Positions 11,852 through 23,050 of a DNA stretch of 64,000 nt are shown in pieces. Made by a program: the position numbers and the translations under genes. The stretch's first letter is position 1. Each line of letters begins with the position of its first letter. Below the pieces are notes generated by a model that did no database searches, was not told the origin of the DNA, and worked only from the letters and a program-made list of their open reading frames with translations. The stretch is from the NCBI GenBank assembly GCA_021186555.1, contig JAJKFL010000007.1, forward strand, positions 28,074,677 through 28,138,676. Reading direction: 5' to 3'. Source of the stretch: Reticulitermes speratus. Its lineage: Eukaryota; Arthropoda; Insecta; Blattodea; Rhinotermitidae.

Positions 11852-12954
11852 ATTTAAGCGAACGTGTTTATTATATATGCAATATAAAGTACATATTTTG
11901 TCTGATATTTATTGTTTGTCATTTAACTTTCTTTGTGCTTCACTCGTCGTCAGACGGCTAAGTATGCCACGTTAACACAATAGCGAGTCGACGGGAAGTG
12001 GCAGCCAATAATTGTGATATAAAGTAAAGGACCTTACTGATTAACAAAACTTTCATTATCTTAATTAAAAATGTATTGAGGTTTTCAGAAGCGGTGCAAC
12101 ATACAATGATTTAATTTTCACATTACAATAATTTGTCACCAACTGACTGAGCGCTAGTTGCGTAATAAGGGAGAAACGTGACGGAAGGTTCGCCCGGAAA
12201 GACGGCCTCTCCCTCAATTAACGAACTTTAAAACCCTAAGTCTGTGGTTTGGGGCTGGCGAGATCTCTGTTAAAACATTTTTGTGGGGAGAAAAAGAGAC
12301 GCTAATTTGTCTGTCAGGGTAACATAAATACGGAATTGTGGACGTTGAGTTTAAGCTTGCGGGTAAAATTGAAACATGCCCTGTGGAAGGATGTACAAAT
12401 TTAAATGTACATAAATTCCTTTCTACTAAATTTAACACAGATGGTTGCATACGGATTAGGGAAAGGTTTAACTTATTCCAGCGGTACAGATACTGGCCTG
12501 CAGAAAATCCCTCCAATTAACTTCTGAGGATTACTAATATATCCACTTTTGGCTTCCAACATTTTCTTATCTTTTAACTATAACTTTGCATTGACAATAT
12601 AAAACCGTACGCGTAAAGTAATTATCTACATTTCCAATATCACTTCGCCCTACAAGTCTGCGTTTTATATCTTGTCCGTTTCATCATTCCCTCACCTAAC
12701 ACGTTTAAGAATAAAATGGAATTTTTAAAGTACATTTCTAAAGCAACAACCAATAAACATTCATATTCTATACGAAACAACAACATTATATATATATTAC
12801 CTTCAACTTCGCAATTTTCTTTAAAATAATAATTTGGTAACAGACATTACAGCTATTTTCTTAAGGTAAAATAAGTTTACTTTGTATACGGATGTTCAAA
12901 GAATAAATTGCTAAACGTGGATGCATTTCTATTGCCACAGATTATCTATTTATT
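11852..12954. other. Intronic DNA, no feature recognised
   Basis: Overlapping open frames on both strands at 12214-12520 (100 and 60 residues) have no recognisable domain. AT-rich sequence follows. Confidence 0.5.
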
Positions 12955-13000
12955 GACATCACGTTTCAACCACGCTAAGGGATCATCTTCAGGCCATAGA
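12955..13000 (-). ncRNA. Degenerate hammerhead-like motif
   Basis: On the minus strand, core CTGAAGA (12992 to 12986) is followed by TGATCCC, a short loop, GTGGTT and GAAAC (12967 to 12963). The stem II arms pair only partly and stem I is not clear. Listed as a relic of the same class. Confidence 0.45.
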
Positions 13001-13338
13001 CTTAGCGTATATGAACAGATTTAACCTCACATATCTTGGCAAGCTTGTACTCGAAATCAAATTGAAAATTTCTTCTACAATTTAATTGAAAAACATTTAC
13101 GAGTTGAAGATGTCCACATAGTATGGTCGAAGCATGTTGCCAGTAATTACAACAAATCTAATAACAAGGATTCTAACATGACCCTGTGATATCAATAAAC
13201 GATCCTCATAATTTATGTCTTTAAGACGCCTAAATACTAATTATTATCTAAGCAGCTTTAGGCTGCTTTATAGTATGATAATCAGAGATGTGACAGACGG
13301 TATACAGGTTTTATATCAGTGTGGTAACACAATATTTA

Positions 13339-13870
13339 AACAAGAGAGGCAACGGTAAGTATAACGTAACACTGAGGCGCGTTCTCGTAACGGTTGGTGC
13401 TGTGAAAAAGGCAATAAGTATTACATATTCTGAGTGTGTGTCTGTAGCCTTAGTTATATTGCATGCAAAGCGCATGCGTCGTATTATGTCACCTGAAGCG
13501 TGCCTGGCTGTACCATATTTCTCCACATTATCTCATAAACGGCACGATTTTTGGGGGAACAAAAAATGTTATTGAATCTAAAATGCATGTTTTGATTCTC
13601 TCTACAACGTTTGTCTGAAACATTTCTCATTCTAAGAAGAAGCGAAAGAGATATTGTCATAAATGTACATAGGTCTTCATGTAAAGTGCCCGTTATTCTT
13701 GACAGATTTTAATGATACTTGAATTTTCTCAACAGATTTTCTAAGAATCTTCAGATATCAAATTTCATAAAAATCCGTTTAGTGGGAGCCGAGTTGTTCC
13801 ATGCGGACAGACGGACAGATATGACGAAGCTAATAGTCGCTTTTCGCAAGTTTGCGAACACGCCCAAAAT
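13339..13870 (+). repeat. Dispersed repeat DR1, copy 2
   Basis: Forward copy of DR1, colinear with the copies at 1360 and 47026. It runs from AAACAAGAGAGGCAACG to the terminal hairpin TTCGCAAGTTTGCGAA and CGCCCAAAATG. Confidence 0.85.
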
Positions 13871-15470
13871 GCTAAACACACTACGTAGGCATATACTGCT
13901 TGTTATCCAGCGGACCTGTAACATTATACCCGCTCAACCAGTCCTTGTCATCTTACGAAGCTGTCTGTAGTCATCAGAATCCCATTCATTATATAAGCAA
14001 ACCTTATCAGAGAGTAGTATATCAATACAGGGAACAGAACTAAGCATATGAGAATCACCCAGCTCTTGTCATACACCCCCATCATTAGCATCACTGCATC
14101 CCTTATCTAACATACCCTAAGGCTCCTTCCTTCATCAACACCCTCCGGAGTTTCGTCATGCCATTTTCTCTGCTTGTCATTAATAACCGCGGTCAACTTC
14201 TTTACCGCGGTTTATATGGGAGAAAAATTGCCATACACGTCACTAGATCTGCCTCTCTTTGTAGCAGCATTAAGCTTAGTGAATGCGTTTTGCTCTGTGA
14301 CTTGAAGAATACGATAATAGAGTCTGGTGAATTCCTTATGTTACTTTGCACATCACTGGTACAATAAAACATTCAGTTTTATGGAATAGAATAAAATAAA
14401 GTGTGTGAAACGTGTTAAGGAGGCTAATTCGACTACAGGGGATAAAGTAAGAAGGAAAAATTACATTACACTTAATATATGAAGCAGAATCCTTCTTGAT
14501 AAACCAATACAGTATGTCCACTTTATCGTGTCCGTGAGCACAGCATTCTTCAAAGAAGCTTTATTGTAGCGGTAGCCTCACCTACAAGGATTTTAGAGTA
14601 TTTAAAGATTCTTCTATGAATGATGATCTTCAGGATGGAGTCGAATAGTGGGCTTATGTTAAGAGGCTGATAAACTTTCGTATTCAATTTGAAATAACAT
14701 CCTGATCAGACAAACCCTTGATAAATTCTGGGGTGACAGTCTAAATTAATGTCCTGAAGTGTGTGGTGTGGTTAAAAAGATTTTCGACGAAAGTTGTTAT
14801 TTTCATTTAAATTGTATTCATTAGAATATGACAGTCTATAACACCAAACTCTCAAAATCTATAATTTACTTTTCGTTTGAAGGTGACAAGAAATGTAATC
14901 TTGGATAAAGTGACTGTCTTTAAGTGTCTTTAAGAGGCCAGTGAAAGTTCGCGTAGTAAATGCAAACTCGAAAAGACATCACCACATAAATAAAATCCCA
15001 CCATACAACACTGGTCTCAATGAAATATATGCAGTCCACAGCCGCAATATTTACTCCTCTAAGATGCAATTTAATATTATCATCCTGCTTAATCTAGATC
15101 ATTTATTCATTTGGTCCCACTAACATCATCCTGAGCCACTGCACCAAAGGACTGAAAAAAGCCTGGAATAGAAATATAACCGAAACTTTCCGTTATATTT
15201 ACGGAATTCAATGAAACTAACAGCAGTGTTAGTGAAACTTACGGACAGAAGTGTATAAACAAATTGTATAAATATTTATTATTCCCGCTAACCATAAAAT
15301 ATAGCTGCACCATTTGGATGAAAATAAGCAAAATAAGCACTGCTTCTTCCAGACTTGTTATTACTTTCTGCACTAGTAACAGCTGTCATGATCGAGCCCA
15401 GAACCTCCAGTGAAATAAACTTATAGGCTGATGGCTACATTCATCAGAGCCCTCATAATGATAAATTTAT
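13871..15470. other. Intronic DNA, no feature recognised
   Basis: 1.6 kb with only short, unconvincing open frames and no repeat family that I can identify. Confidence 0.5.
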
Positions 15471-15515
15471 ACCCTGAAGATGGGAGTAGAGCAAACTACC
15501 GAAATGTTGATTGTT
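15471..15515 (+). ncRNA. Degenerate hammerhead-like motif
   Basis: ACC, core CTGAAGA (15474-15480), an imperfect hairpin GGGAGTAG...ACTACC, then GAAAT (15501-15505). Stem I pairing on the 3' side is not evident. Confidence 0.45.
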
Positions 15516-15572
15516 CATTTTAGATTCCCTTTTGTCCGATTTTTTTCTTGTAAAAGTATTTACATACTTCCT

Positions 15573-15870
15573 GGCCCACAAATGTGTCTTCTTAGACATG
15601 CGTGTGAATAACACGTAAGCTTATCTAACGACAGTTGCAAGTAGGCCACAAATGTGTCTTCTTAGACATGCGTGTGAATATCACGTAAGCTTTCTAACGA
15701 CAGTTGCAAGTAGGCCACAAATGTGTCTTCTTAGACATGCGTGTGAATATCACGTAAGCTTTCTAACGACAGTTGCAAGTAGGCCACAAATGTGTCTTCT
15801 TAGACATGCGTGTGAATATCACGTAAGCTTCTAACGACAGTTGCAAGAGTAAGGCCACAAATGTGTCCGC
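15573..15870. repeat. 69-bp tandem repeat, about 4.3 copies
   Basis: Units begin GGCCACAAATGTGTC at 15573 (as GGCCCACA), 15644, 15713, 15782 and 15853, with period 69-71. The middle units are nearly identical and the last is truncated. Because 69 is divisible by three, a spurious repetitive open frame runs through it. Confidence 0.95.
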
Positions 15871-15994
15871 ACATTATGAATATCTTTTAAATACTTCTGA
15901 CAAACTTAATGATTCATGAAATATCTAACGACTTACAGATAACACAAGATTACACTCTTCTGACATGCGACGAGGTGTGGTCTCGTACCTGTCC

Positions 15995-16575
15995 GTCTCT
16001 CTATCAATCAATAAATCAATCTATCTGTCAATCAATCTATAAGTCATCTACTTATCTATCTTTCTATCTATCTGCCTGCCTATGTATCAATTTATTTTAC
16101 CTATATATTTTCTATCTATCAACCATCTACCAATTTATTTTCTATCTATCTATCTGCCTGTCTGTCTACAAATCTACACACCTATCTATTTTCTATCTAT
16201 CAATGTAGCTACTTATCTACTTTCTATCTGCCTGTCAGTTTATCAATCTATTTACCTATTTTTTCTGTCTATCCTTCTATCTATCTACCTATCAATCAAC
16301 CTATCTACCTGTCTACCAATCAACCTATCTATCTACCTGTCTATCAATCAACCTATCTATCTACCTACCTATCTATCTATCTATCTATTACCATTCATCC
16401 ATCCATTCATTCGTCTATCCGCCTATAGATCTATCTATCTATCTATCTATCTATCTGTACATCTTCCAATCCATCTATCTATCTATCTATAGATCTTCCT
16501 ATCTATCCATCATCCATCTCATCTGCCTACTTGTTTTCTGTCTACGTATCTACCTATCTATTTATCTATCTCCAA
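15995..16575. repeat. Degenerate (CTAT)n microsatellite
   Basis: About 580 bp of CTAT tetranucleotides with CTGC, CAAT and CTAC variants. It keeps open frames of 99 and 136 residues that are pure low-complexity artefacts. Confidence 0.95.
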
Positions 16576-16912
16576 TTAATATGTCGCCAAAGACCCGTTC
16601 CCTCAGGGCCTCTCATTTTCCAGTTTTAGTAGGACACCCTGGACGAAGGGTCAATACGTCGGGAGGCCTCGACATACACAGGACAATAGAAACACAGAAA
16701 AAATGGATTCGCACAGCCATATCCCAAATGGGATTTCAACCCAAGATCCCAAAATTCGAAACGTATAAGGCAGTACACGGCTATGACCGCGCGGACCTGA
16801 GACCGGCGACTTCTTCGTCAGTTGACAAAATTCATGCGTGTACGTCATACAAGAAGTGTCAGAAAATATTAGCGCCGTGGTATGCCTTGCTTAGGAAAGC
16901 AATTAAAATCAA
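16576..16912 (+). repeat. Dispersed repeat with pseudo-coding frame
   Basis: The frame from 16581 includes HRTIETQKKWIR, QMGFQPKIPKFETYKAVHG and YDRADLRPA. This resembles the RVGFEPTIPVFERAKTVHALDRA string that recurs as junk translation in many insect genome annotations. I read it as a diverged member of that repeat, not a gene. The class is unknown. Confidence 0.6.
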
Positions 16913-17289
16913 ATAGAGAGTGAAACCATCAAGAACAGTGCACATAGAAGGAGAGACGAAGGGGCAGTGAGTAAACGCCTGAATGACTAAATGCACTGAT
17001 TTGAATTTAGAATGGAAAATTAATTAATCTTGTGACCAGAGCAAAGATTATTCTGGCCGACAAATGACTGCCTCCGCTCTGCAGAAGACCAAGTCTTCTG
17101 CTAACCCTTGCTGAATTCATTATAAGAGGGGAGGAACCTGAACATAGCAACTCAGATACACATATGCGAAGAGGAACTAGCTGACCGTCTAAAAACAGCG
17201 GCTAATCGTTTTACATAATTGCAGATCCGCAGATGAGAAAGCTGTCCAAGATATTCACACAGGAATTTTGTTTGTATCTTCGTAAGTAT
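16913..17289. other. Intronic DNA, no feature recognised
   Basis: Nothing recognised. Confidence 0.5.
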
Positions 17290-17345
17290 TCGGATTTGCA
17301 TGAAGCACATCTGGGTCCATCATCAGGGATGAAAAAATATTGTCT
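17290..17345 (-). ncRNA. Highly degenerate hammerhead-like relic
   Basis: The minus strand reads TCC, CTGATGA, TGGACCCAG, then ATCCGAATAC. This is a CTGATGA core with a GAAT in place of GAAAC and a long weak stem II. Confidence 0.3.
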
Positions 17346-17613
17346 TAGGCTCACTGCTGAAATAAAATGTTTACGTACAAGGTCTCTTAATGTTAAGCCG
17401 CGAATACGAAATTATTATTCATCCACTTAAAGTTAAAAAACACTAAACCCGAAAATTTTTGCTCCATTGCCAAAGTTTCTTCTATTCTGGAAGTAACCGG
17501 GGAGCAGGATCTTCTGTAGGTATTTGTGGGTCTCTCCAAAACATCCCACGGTGACCTCACATCTGGCATGATTACACTCTAGTATCATTATTCATTGTAG
17601 TCTGTTTACGAAG

Positions 17614-17975
17614 GGCCGTAGCTCTTCCAAAGCGAGTTCACCACAGGGTGCGATCTAGTGCTTCCTCTTTCAATTTACAGTATCTTCTCTTTTCCTTAAG
17701 GTCATCCAGTAGCTGCTTACGTCTTCTCCCTCGTCTTCCCGTCATTTCTATCCTTCCTTCTAACTTTCCTTCAATCACGTGTTTCAGAAGGCAGTTTCTA
17801 CGCAAGATGTGACCAATCCAGTTAGCCTTCCTCATTTTTATTGTACGTAGGATATTCCTCTCCTCCCTGACTCTTTGTAATACTCTGTCATTTCTCATAC
17901 GATCAGTCCAACTGATCTTCTCCATCCATATCGAGCACCACATTTCAAAACTTTCAAGGTACTTCTGATCTTTCC
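17614..17975 (-). mobile_element. LINE-X 3' coding fragment
   Basis: The minus-strand frame (17943 to 17638) reads EKISWTDRMRND, ANWIGHILRRNCLLKHVIEG and KLEGRIEMTGRRGRRRKQLL, then ends in EALDRTLW. This is the C-terminal region downstream of the RT domain of a non-LTR retrotransposon, near-identical to 62120-62420. It is 5'-truncated. The protein would be reverse transcriptase/endonuclease; here it is a dead fragment. Confidence 0.93.
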
Positions 17976-18649
17976 GAAGTGTTCAAGTTAAATGTGTAGA
18001 ACAGAAAATTATAAATTGCATTATTTCAGTAAATTATGTTTATTTTGTTTCCAAGAAAGTAGAGTGTTGACGAATTATTTCAGCCAGTCAGATAAAAATG
18101 TAACAGCGACCACGAGGAATGCAAAATACTAAAAAATATACGTAGAAACATGTCTTGCATAATAGTATACAAAACCATTGTTGTTATTTACGTCAATAAC
18201 AAGGAGCGGATGTGGACAACCTCTTTCCTTCCTGTTTCACATAATTGGCTGTTTTATTTCGAAAATAATCGTTCTGATGTTGCTCATTAATATTGGTAAA
18301 AAAAACGTTGAAGGTTCAGATTAATACAAAGTGGTGTACATCAAATAACCCCCATAAAACAAGTTCAGGGAACATTACACTAAACGCTAATTCCTGGAAT
18401 ATTGATCCATATTAATACCAGGTCTAGAGATTTATTTACAAAATCTGCCATGTCTTCCTAATCGCCCTGGCACCAAACATTCATCCGTCAGGTACGTTAC
18501 AGAAGGTGCATAACGTATTTGTAACGGAATATCAAGGGAAATAAATATATTTCCTTTTAGAGAAAGGGGTCCGTTTTGACGAGACGCTTATGTTTGTGTA
18601 ATAAATTGCACTCTACATATTCCATGTATTTATAATGTCTCACAGAGAT
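17976..18649. other. Intronic DNA, no feature recognised
   Basis: AT-rich, with no repeat family recognised. Confidence 0.5.
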
Positions 18650-18735
18650 GTTGGGCCGTTCTGACTGGTAAATAGTTATCGACTTTAGGACGAGCATAGT
18701 GGGTCCATCTTCAGGGTCAAGTAATCTCAAGATAT
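18650..18735 (-). ncRNA. Hammerhead-like relic, related to 59028-59095
   Basis: The minus strand reads TTGACC, CTGAAGA, TGGACCCACTATGCTCGTCC, then TAAAG where GAAA would be, then ACTATTTACCAGTC. The same CTGAAGATGGA core and the same ACTATTTACCAGTC tail recur at 59028-59095. The two belong to one dispersed family whose core looks like a decayed hammerhead. Confidence 0.4.
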
Positions 18736-18845
18736 GACCTGAATTGTGAAGACTGCTGTCAGAACTTTCAATTCGTGCATAAAATTTACTCTTTAGCTTA
18801 CACAGCACTGAACACTTCCTTTCTTTTAAATATTTTACTTCCTTT

Positions 18846-18887
18846 CTGTACAAAATATATTTCAAATTTTAAATATATTTTGTACAG
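18846..18887. repeat. Perfect 17-bp inverted repeat
   Basis: CTGTACAAAATATATTT and its exact reverse complement are separated by 8 bases, a strong AT-rich hairpin. No TA or longer target duplication is evident. Confidence 0.85.
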
Positions 18888-19988
18888 TCATGTATTTTAA
18901 TCCGGTTATACATGTTTACATTTTAATTAACTTAATGTTTTAAACATTAATTTACAAATATACCACAAATATATTACAAAATCCTCACCAATGTATTTTA
19001 TCATTTCCCGCCTCAACTCCAACGCGCCTGTGGCCTGGCCGCTGAGTGGGCTACGTTTCATACGATAAGCGAGAGAGAGAGACAAAGTGACAAAGGATAT
19101 CGGCGAGATAAAATAATTCCACTATACTTTCTCGGTAGCTTAATTGTAATTTGTTATTATTGTTGGAAACACAAACGTTTTGCAAACAAATTATTTTCTT
19201 GCGTTACGCCACGCTTATCGTCGTCATTGTTGCATTGCATAGATTTTATTAAAAACTTTATTGACAGTACCAAGTTACATCAATAGAGAATACAAGAATA
19301 GTAAACTGTTGTGCCTTTAACCAACGTCCATTATCGCCTATGAGCAGGAACTTAACCCTGGCCGCCCATTGCATAGATGCGATAATAACCATCAGTGACG
19401 TACCAAACAAAGAGATCTTCTTTACACTCATTGCAAAACTTTCCGCGGTAATTTTTCAACATGCAATCTGCTGCCAGACCCAAAGCAGAGGCTTAACACT
19501 GGATGATCAGCTACACCGCTTAGTTACTGTAGCCTTAAAATGAGTTACATTCAGTGCCACTGTAATGTGTGGCCATCCGGAAACATGGTTTATGGACTTG
19601 TCAAGCTACTCCAGAGTATACAGCCCAAAAAAGGGGGTAGGTTAGTGGGTGGTTAAAGCCCCCCGCTACCCCCAACCCTCCTAACGCTCCACCAACGTAA
19701 CAAGACACGACAACGCGACAAATCACTGTCGCAATGCGAATCAACGACATCAGAGTCCTCTAGCGAACCCTTTCGATCTCCTGTCTGTTTCACTTGCTCT
19801 TTGACTAAAAGTGGTTTTACAGGAAGATTTGTTACAGCTACAACGTCACCCTTTATTTTAAATGTAAACACACGTGAATGGAAGTCAACGTCCAAGGAAG
19901 GTCAAGGGATAATAAGACAGAATAATCTTCAAAGTCAAGTGTTTAAAATATGAAGTTTAAAAGTTTCCTCGTCATAAGCTCAATATTA
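18888..19988. other. Intronic DNA, no feature recognised
   Basis: A C/G-richer patch at 19640-19890 holds an 80-residue minus-strand open frame without recognisable similarity and without convincing splice sites. Confidence 0.5.
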
Positions 19989-19989
19989 G

Positions 19990-20225
19990 CCGATCCCAGT
20001 AGCTGCGCGGTCTAATTCCTAAGTCTTCGGGCGCCCGTTTGCTGGGATTGCGGGTCCGAATCCTGCCAGAGACACGGATGTCTCTCTCTTGTGAATGTTG
20101 TGTGTTGTCAGGTACAGGTCTCTGTCAGGAACTGATCACTCGTCCAGAGGATTTCTACCGAGTGCGTGTGTGTGTGTGTCATTAAATGTGATTCAGGTGC
20201 AAAAATAACCCGGAAACAATTTTGA
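19990..20225 (+). mobile_element. SINE-B subfamily copy
   Basis: tRNA-like head: CGATCCCAGTAGCTGCGCGG, a box A region, and box B GGGTCCGAATCCTGCC at about 20052. The tail (TTGTGTGTTGTCAGG, a GT run at 20165-20178, GTGATTCAGGTGC) differs from the SINE-B copies at 44.7 and 50.9 kb. It is a distinct subfamily. Confidence 0.8.
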
Positions 20226-20655
20226 TAAAAAATATTATAAGCTACTACTCTCTTAATTGTTCACTGTTTAACGATGCGATCGGCAGCTCAAGTTGTACGG
20301 TGTCGAATAATAAGAACTTATTAACCTATATAATTATTTGGAAAAGAAATGGGCGGAAGCGGTCATGACCAAATTAAGGTACTATTCCTTCACTGTGTAA
20401 AGATTTGAACCGAGTACTACAATACATGAAACAGGAATTCTATCCATTCGAACCTTGATACTCGGGGAAACACGTGTATAAATCACACCATAATTACTTA
20501 AAAAAACCTAATATATACCGAGTGGCACAAAAATAACTTGACAGTAGAGGCAACAAGTTAAAACATCCGAGTGTCAAGTGACTTTTGCTCCACCTCTTAT
20601 ACAACTATATCTTTACAGAATCAAGCTTTTGGCAAAAGTTTTAAGCACTTCTTAC

Positions 20656-20715
20656 CTTTCAAGATGTTTGACAATATCTTCGTATGCCGCACGACAATTC
20701 TCCCAAATACCGGAC
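20656..20715 (-). CDS. dac: dachshund exon, conserved inter-domain segment
   Basis: A 60-bp internal exon. The minus strand has acceptor TTTCATTGCAG before 20715 and donor GTAAGAAG after 20656. It starts with one base completing an AG-G codon (Arg) from the upstream exon, then reads SGIWENCRAAYEDIVKHLE, and ends with AG of the next split codon (Arg or Ser). This is the highly conserved segment of Dachshund/DACH proteins between the N-terminal DD1 (Dachbox-N, DNA-binding fold) and the C-terminal DD2 (Dachbox-C, Eya-interacting). In known DACH proteins it continues LREER. Dachshund is a nuclear transcription cofactor of the retinal determination network and of leg and mushroom-body patterning. 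The downstream exon is not found in the 20.6 kb to the window start. Recognition is from remembered family sequence. Confidence 0.9.
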
Positions 20716-21839
20716 CTGCAATGAAAGCATACACTTACATATAAGTTCTGATATTTTATTTACTACGTATCTAATATATTCATCAGCTTTTGAAAACTAA
20801 ATGACCACTATTACAATATTCATCCTTGGATTAAATAAATAATTGGATTGTTAAATTAAAATATTTCAAAATGCAAAGGAATACACTCTACATTTTAGTG
20901 TTTCATTATATTTTGCCCAGTTACACATAATGGGTGGTTAAATAAAAGAACTATGTCATATATTACAATACATTATGTCTCCTGTGCCTTCCTATTTATG
21001 TAAGTCCTGTAATACAGCGGAGGTAATCTTTAAAAAAAGGTTTCATAAGGAGCAAAGATTGAAATGGAAATGAAATCCTTTGACAACATGCGTAACAGGA
21101 ATGTAGCATTAATATCTCATTCGCTCGAGATTGAATCTTTTTCTCTTTTATGCCAGTTGTACAAGTTTAGGTACTGCGGCTTTCTTTTATAAAGAAAGCG
21201 ACTAGTTACTAGGACAAATCCGAAGTGAGGAGATGATCTGAATTTTGATTGATTCATTTCCTTTCTTCTTTCCTTCCCTCAATCTCACCTTCTCGCTTCA
21301 CTAATATAAAGAGAAAACCCACGAATGGTATAGACAAGCCAATAGATGTCGCTACTGCAGAAATTTGAATGAGGATGGATTATAAATATACCACACCAAT
21401 AGCTGAAGATATTAATGACATTTGTTTATTGCTCAAGGTTCGAGTTTATTGCGTCCTTTGTGTGATTTGTTTTGCCAAATATTGACACATATTTGCATTC
21501 AGCTTTACACTATTGGGATTCAGCAGTCCCCAGTAAGGAAATTTGGCTTAGAATTAGAAGCTGAGGAAATTAGTTATACGTTCAAGCCTCGTGAACTGGA
21601 TGCAAGAATAAAATCACAACATAAAGATAGGAAAAATATCGTTAGAAAGTTTTGTAAGTTTCAAATATTTTTGAACAGCCCTAACAAATCAAAATTCCAT
21701 TCAAGATAAAATTAAGAACAGACCGAACTCAGGGAATGCTTGCTCTCATTCAGCGCAGAATCTTTTGTCTTCCAGTTTGCTGTCCTAAAATATAAGTTTA
21801 AAATACAGAACTATAATTTTGCGTGTTGGTTTGTATGGG
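20716..21839. other. dac intron sequence, no feature recognised
   Basis: Includes a 95-residue open frame at 21422-21709 with no recognisable family. Nothing else was seen. Confidence 0.5.
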
Positions 21840-22262
21840 TGTGAAACTTGATCTCTGAAATTGAAGGACATAGGACGAGGGCGTTTGGAATAGGAGTACT
21901 GAGGAAGATATTTGGGCCTAAGTGGGACGAAGTAACAGGGGAGTGGAGAAGACTACATAATGAGGAGCTTTATGATCTGTACTCCTCACTAAATATAATT
22001 GGAATAGGCAAAACAAAAAGCATGAGACGTGAGAAGCATATAGCACGTATGGGAAGAGGAGAAGTGCATATAGGGTTTTGGTGGGGAAACCTGAGAGAAA
22101 GAGATCACTTGGAAGACATAGGCGTAGATGGGAGGATAACATTAAAATGGATCTTCGTGAAATGGGATGGAGGACCTTTGACTGGGGTCCCAAAAAGGCT
22201 AGGAAAGTGTTGGCTAGTTGAGAAACTATTAGCTTCTGAAGAAGGACTCTGCTTCAAGGAGT
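21840..22262 (+). mobile_element. LINE-Y 3' coding fragment
   Basis: The open frame at 21848-22306 carries the standard insect non-LTR C-terminal landmarks: GVLRKIFGPKWDEVTGEWRR, LHNEELYDLYSS, MRREKHIARMGRG, then EDIGVDGRITLKW, and the read-through 3' segment VEKLLASEEGLC. It is the region C-terminal to the reverse transcriptase domain. A few substitutions relative to the usual RWAGHVARM show decay. It is 5'-truncated; the RT core itself is absent. Confidence 0.9.
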
Positions 22263-22946
22263 TAGTGAGTGCACCACGCAGCTTGCACAATGTTTGTACT
22301 ACGTAAATATGCACTGTATTTATGTCAGTTTCAGATGCAATGTACGTCGTAATATACACGGACTTCGCATTATGTGTAGAAAAAAGTCGTTAAACTGGTG
22401 AATCATAAAAGAAACATTTAAATTAAATATCATACTGACAGTCAGCAACTTTAAACTTAAAATTAACAATGACCACAAAACATGCGTGTGGTTCCAATAA
22501 TATCTTTGATATATTCTCATCCACAAATGCGGGTAAAGACAGAGTTTCGGGATCTTGTAATTGTTGTGAATTTATTGAATAAGTAGTCGCGGACAAATAA
22601 TAAGTGGTGATCGATCAGTTAAGGGTTGAGTGAGGATTAGAAATAGAAAGACTTTTTCTCAAGACAAAAGCTAATACGTTGTGACATGTTACAAATGACC
22701 TTGGAATTTGACGGGTTCTGTGAAACAAACAGAAATAATGAAAAATGTGTACAAAGTAAAAACTTCATCAACTAAACTTAACGTTGTATTTCAGGCTAAC
22801 TACAGACTATGTAAACATTTTAGCAACTTTTAATTCTTAATTCATTTTACATACTGTACGAAGTGGACAATATCAGCCCACTCATATTCTACATATACGA
22901 ATATAACCACATATGTAATAACTGTAAGGTCTATGCATATTAATCT
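22263..22946. other. dac intron sequence, no feature recognised
   Basis: Nothing recognised. Confidence 0.5.
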
Positions 22947-22952
22947 CTACGA

Positions 22953-22996
22953 CCCCCTGAAGATGGTGGTTTAAACCGCCGAAATACGTATAGGGG
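22953..22996 (+). ncRNA. Hammerhead ribozyme-like motif
   Basis: Stem I is CCCC (22953-22956) with GGGG (22993-22996). Core CTGAAGA is at 22957-22963. Stem II is GGTGGTTT/AAACCGCC with one G-U wobble. GAAAT is at 22981-22985. Loop ACGT follows, then ATA (22990-22992) as the cleavage triplet, so stem III is a single U-A pair. In the copy at 41693 the same position is C-G (GAAAC...GTA), a compensatory change. The tail ends GTGCATTAGTTGG at about 23044, like other copies. Confidence 0.85.
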
Positions 22997-23050
22997 AATT
23001 TTAAGAATAAACTATTGTGAAAAATGTTTATGTGCATTAGTTGGTGTTTA
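22997..23050 (+). mobile_element. Tail of the Penelope-like unit
   Basis: From the hammerhead to TATGTGCATTAGTTGGTG. The equivalent end motif occurs downstream of the hammerheads at 31009 and 41693 and, inverted, at 30790, 41090 and 51617. Confidence 0.6.

Noticed and set aside
15573..15870. Possible CRISPR array
   Set aside because: Repeats are directly adjacent with no unique spacers, and the host is a eukaryote.
16082..16492. 136-residue open frame
   Set aside because: Translation of the CTAT microsatellite; low complexity only.
16581..16916. 111-residue frame as a gene
   Set aside because: Resembles a repeat-derived junk translation; the start lies beside a microsatellite.
19653..19895. 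80-residue minus-strand frame as a further dac exon
   Set aside because: Does not begin LREER or match DD2, and no matching acceptor phase was found.
21422..21709. 95-residue frame as a dac exon or gene
   Set aside because: Wrong strand for dac, no splice signals and no recognisable domain.
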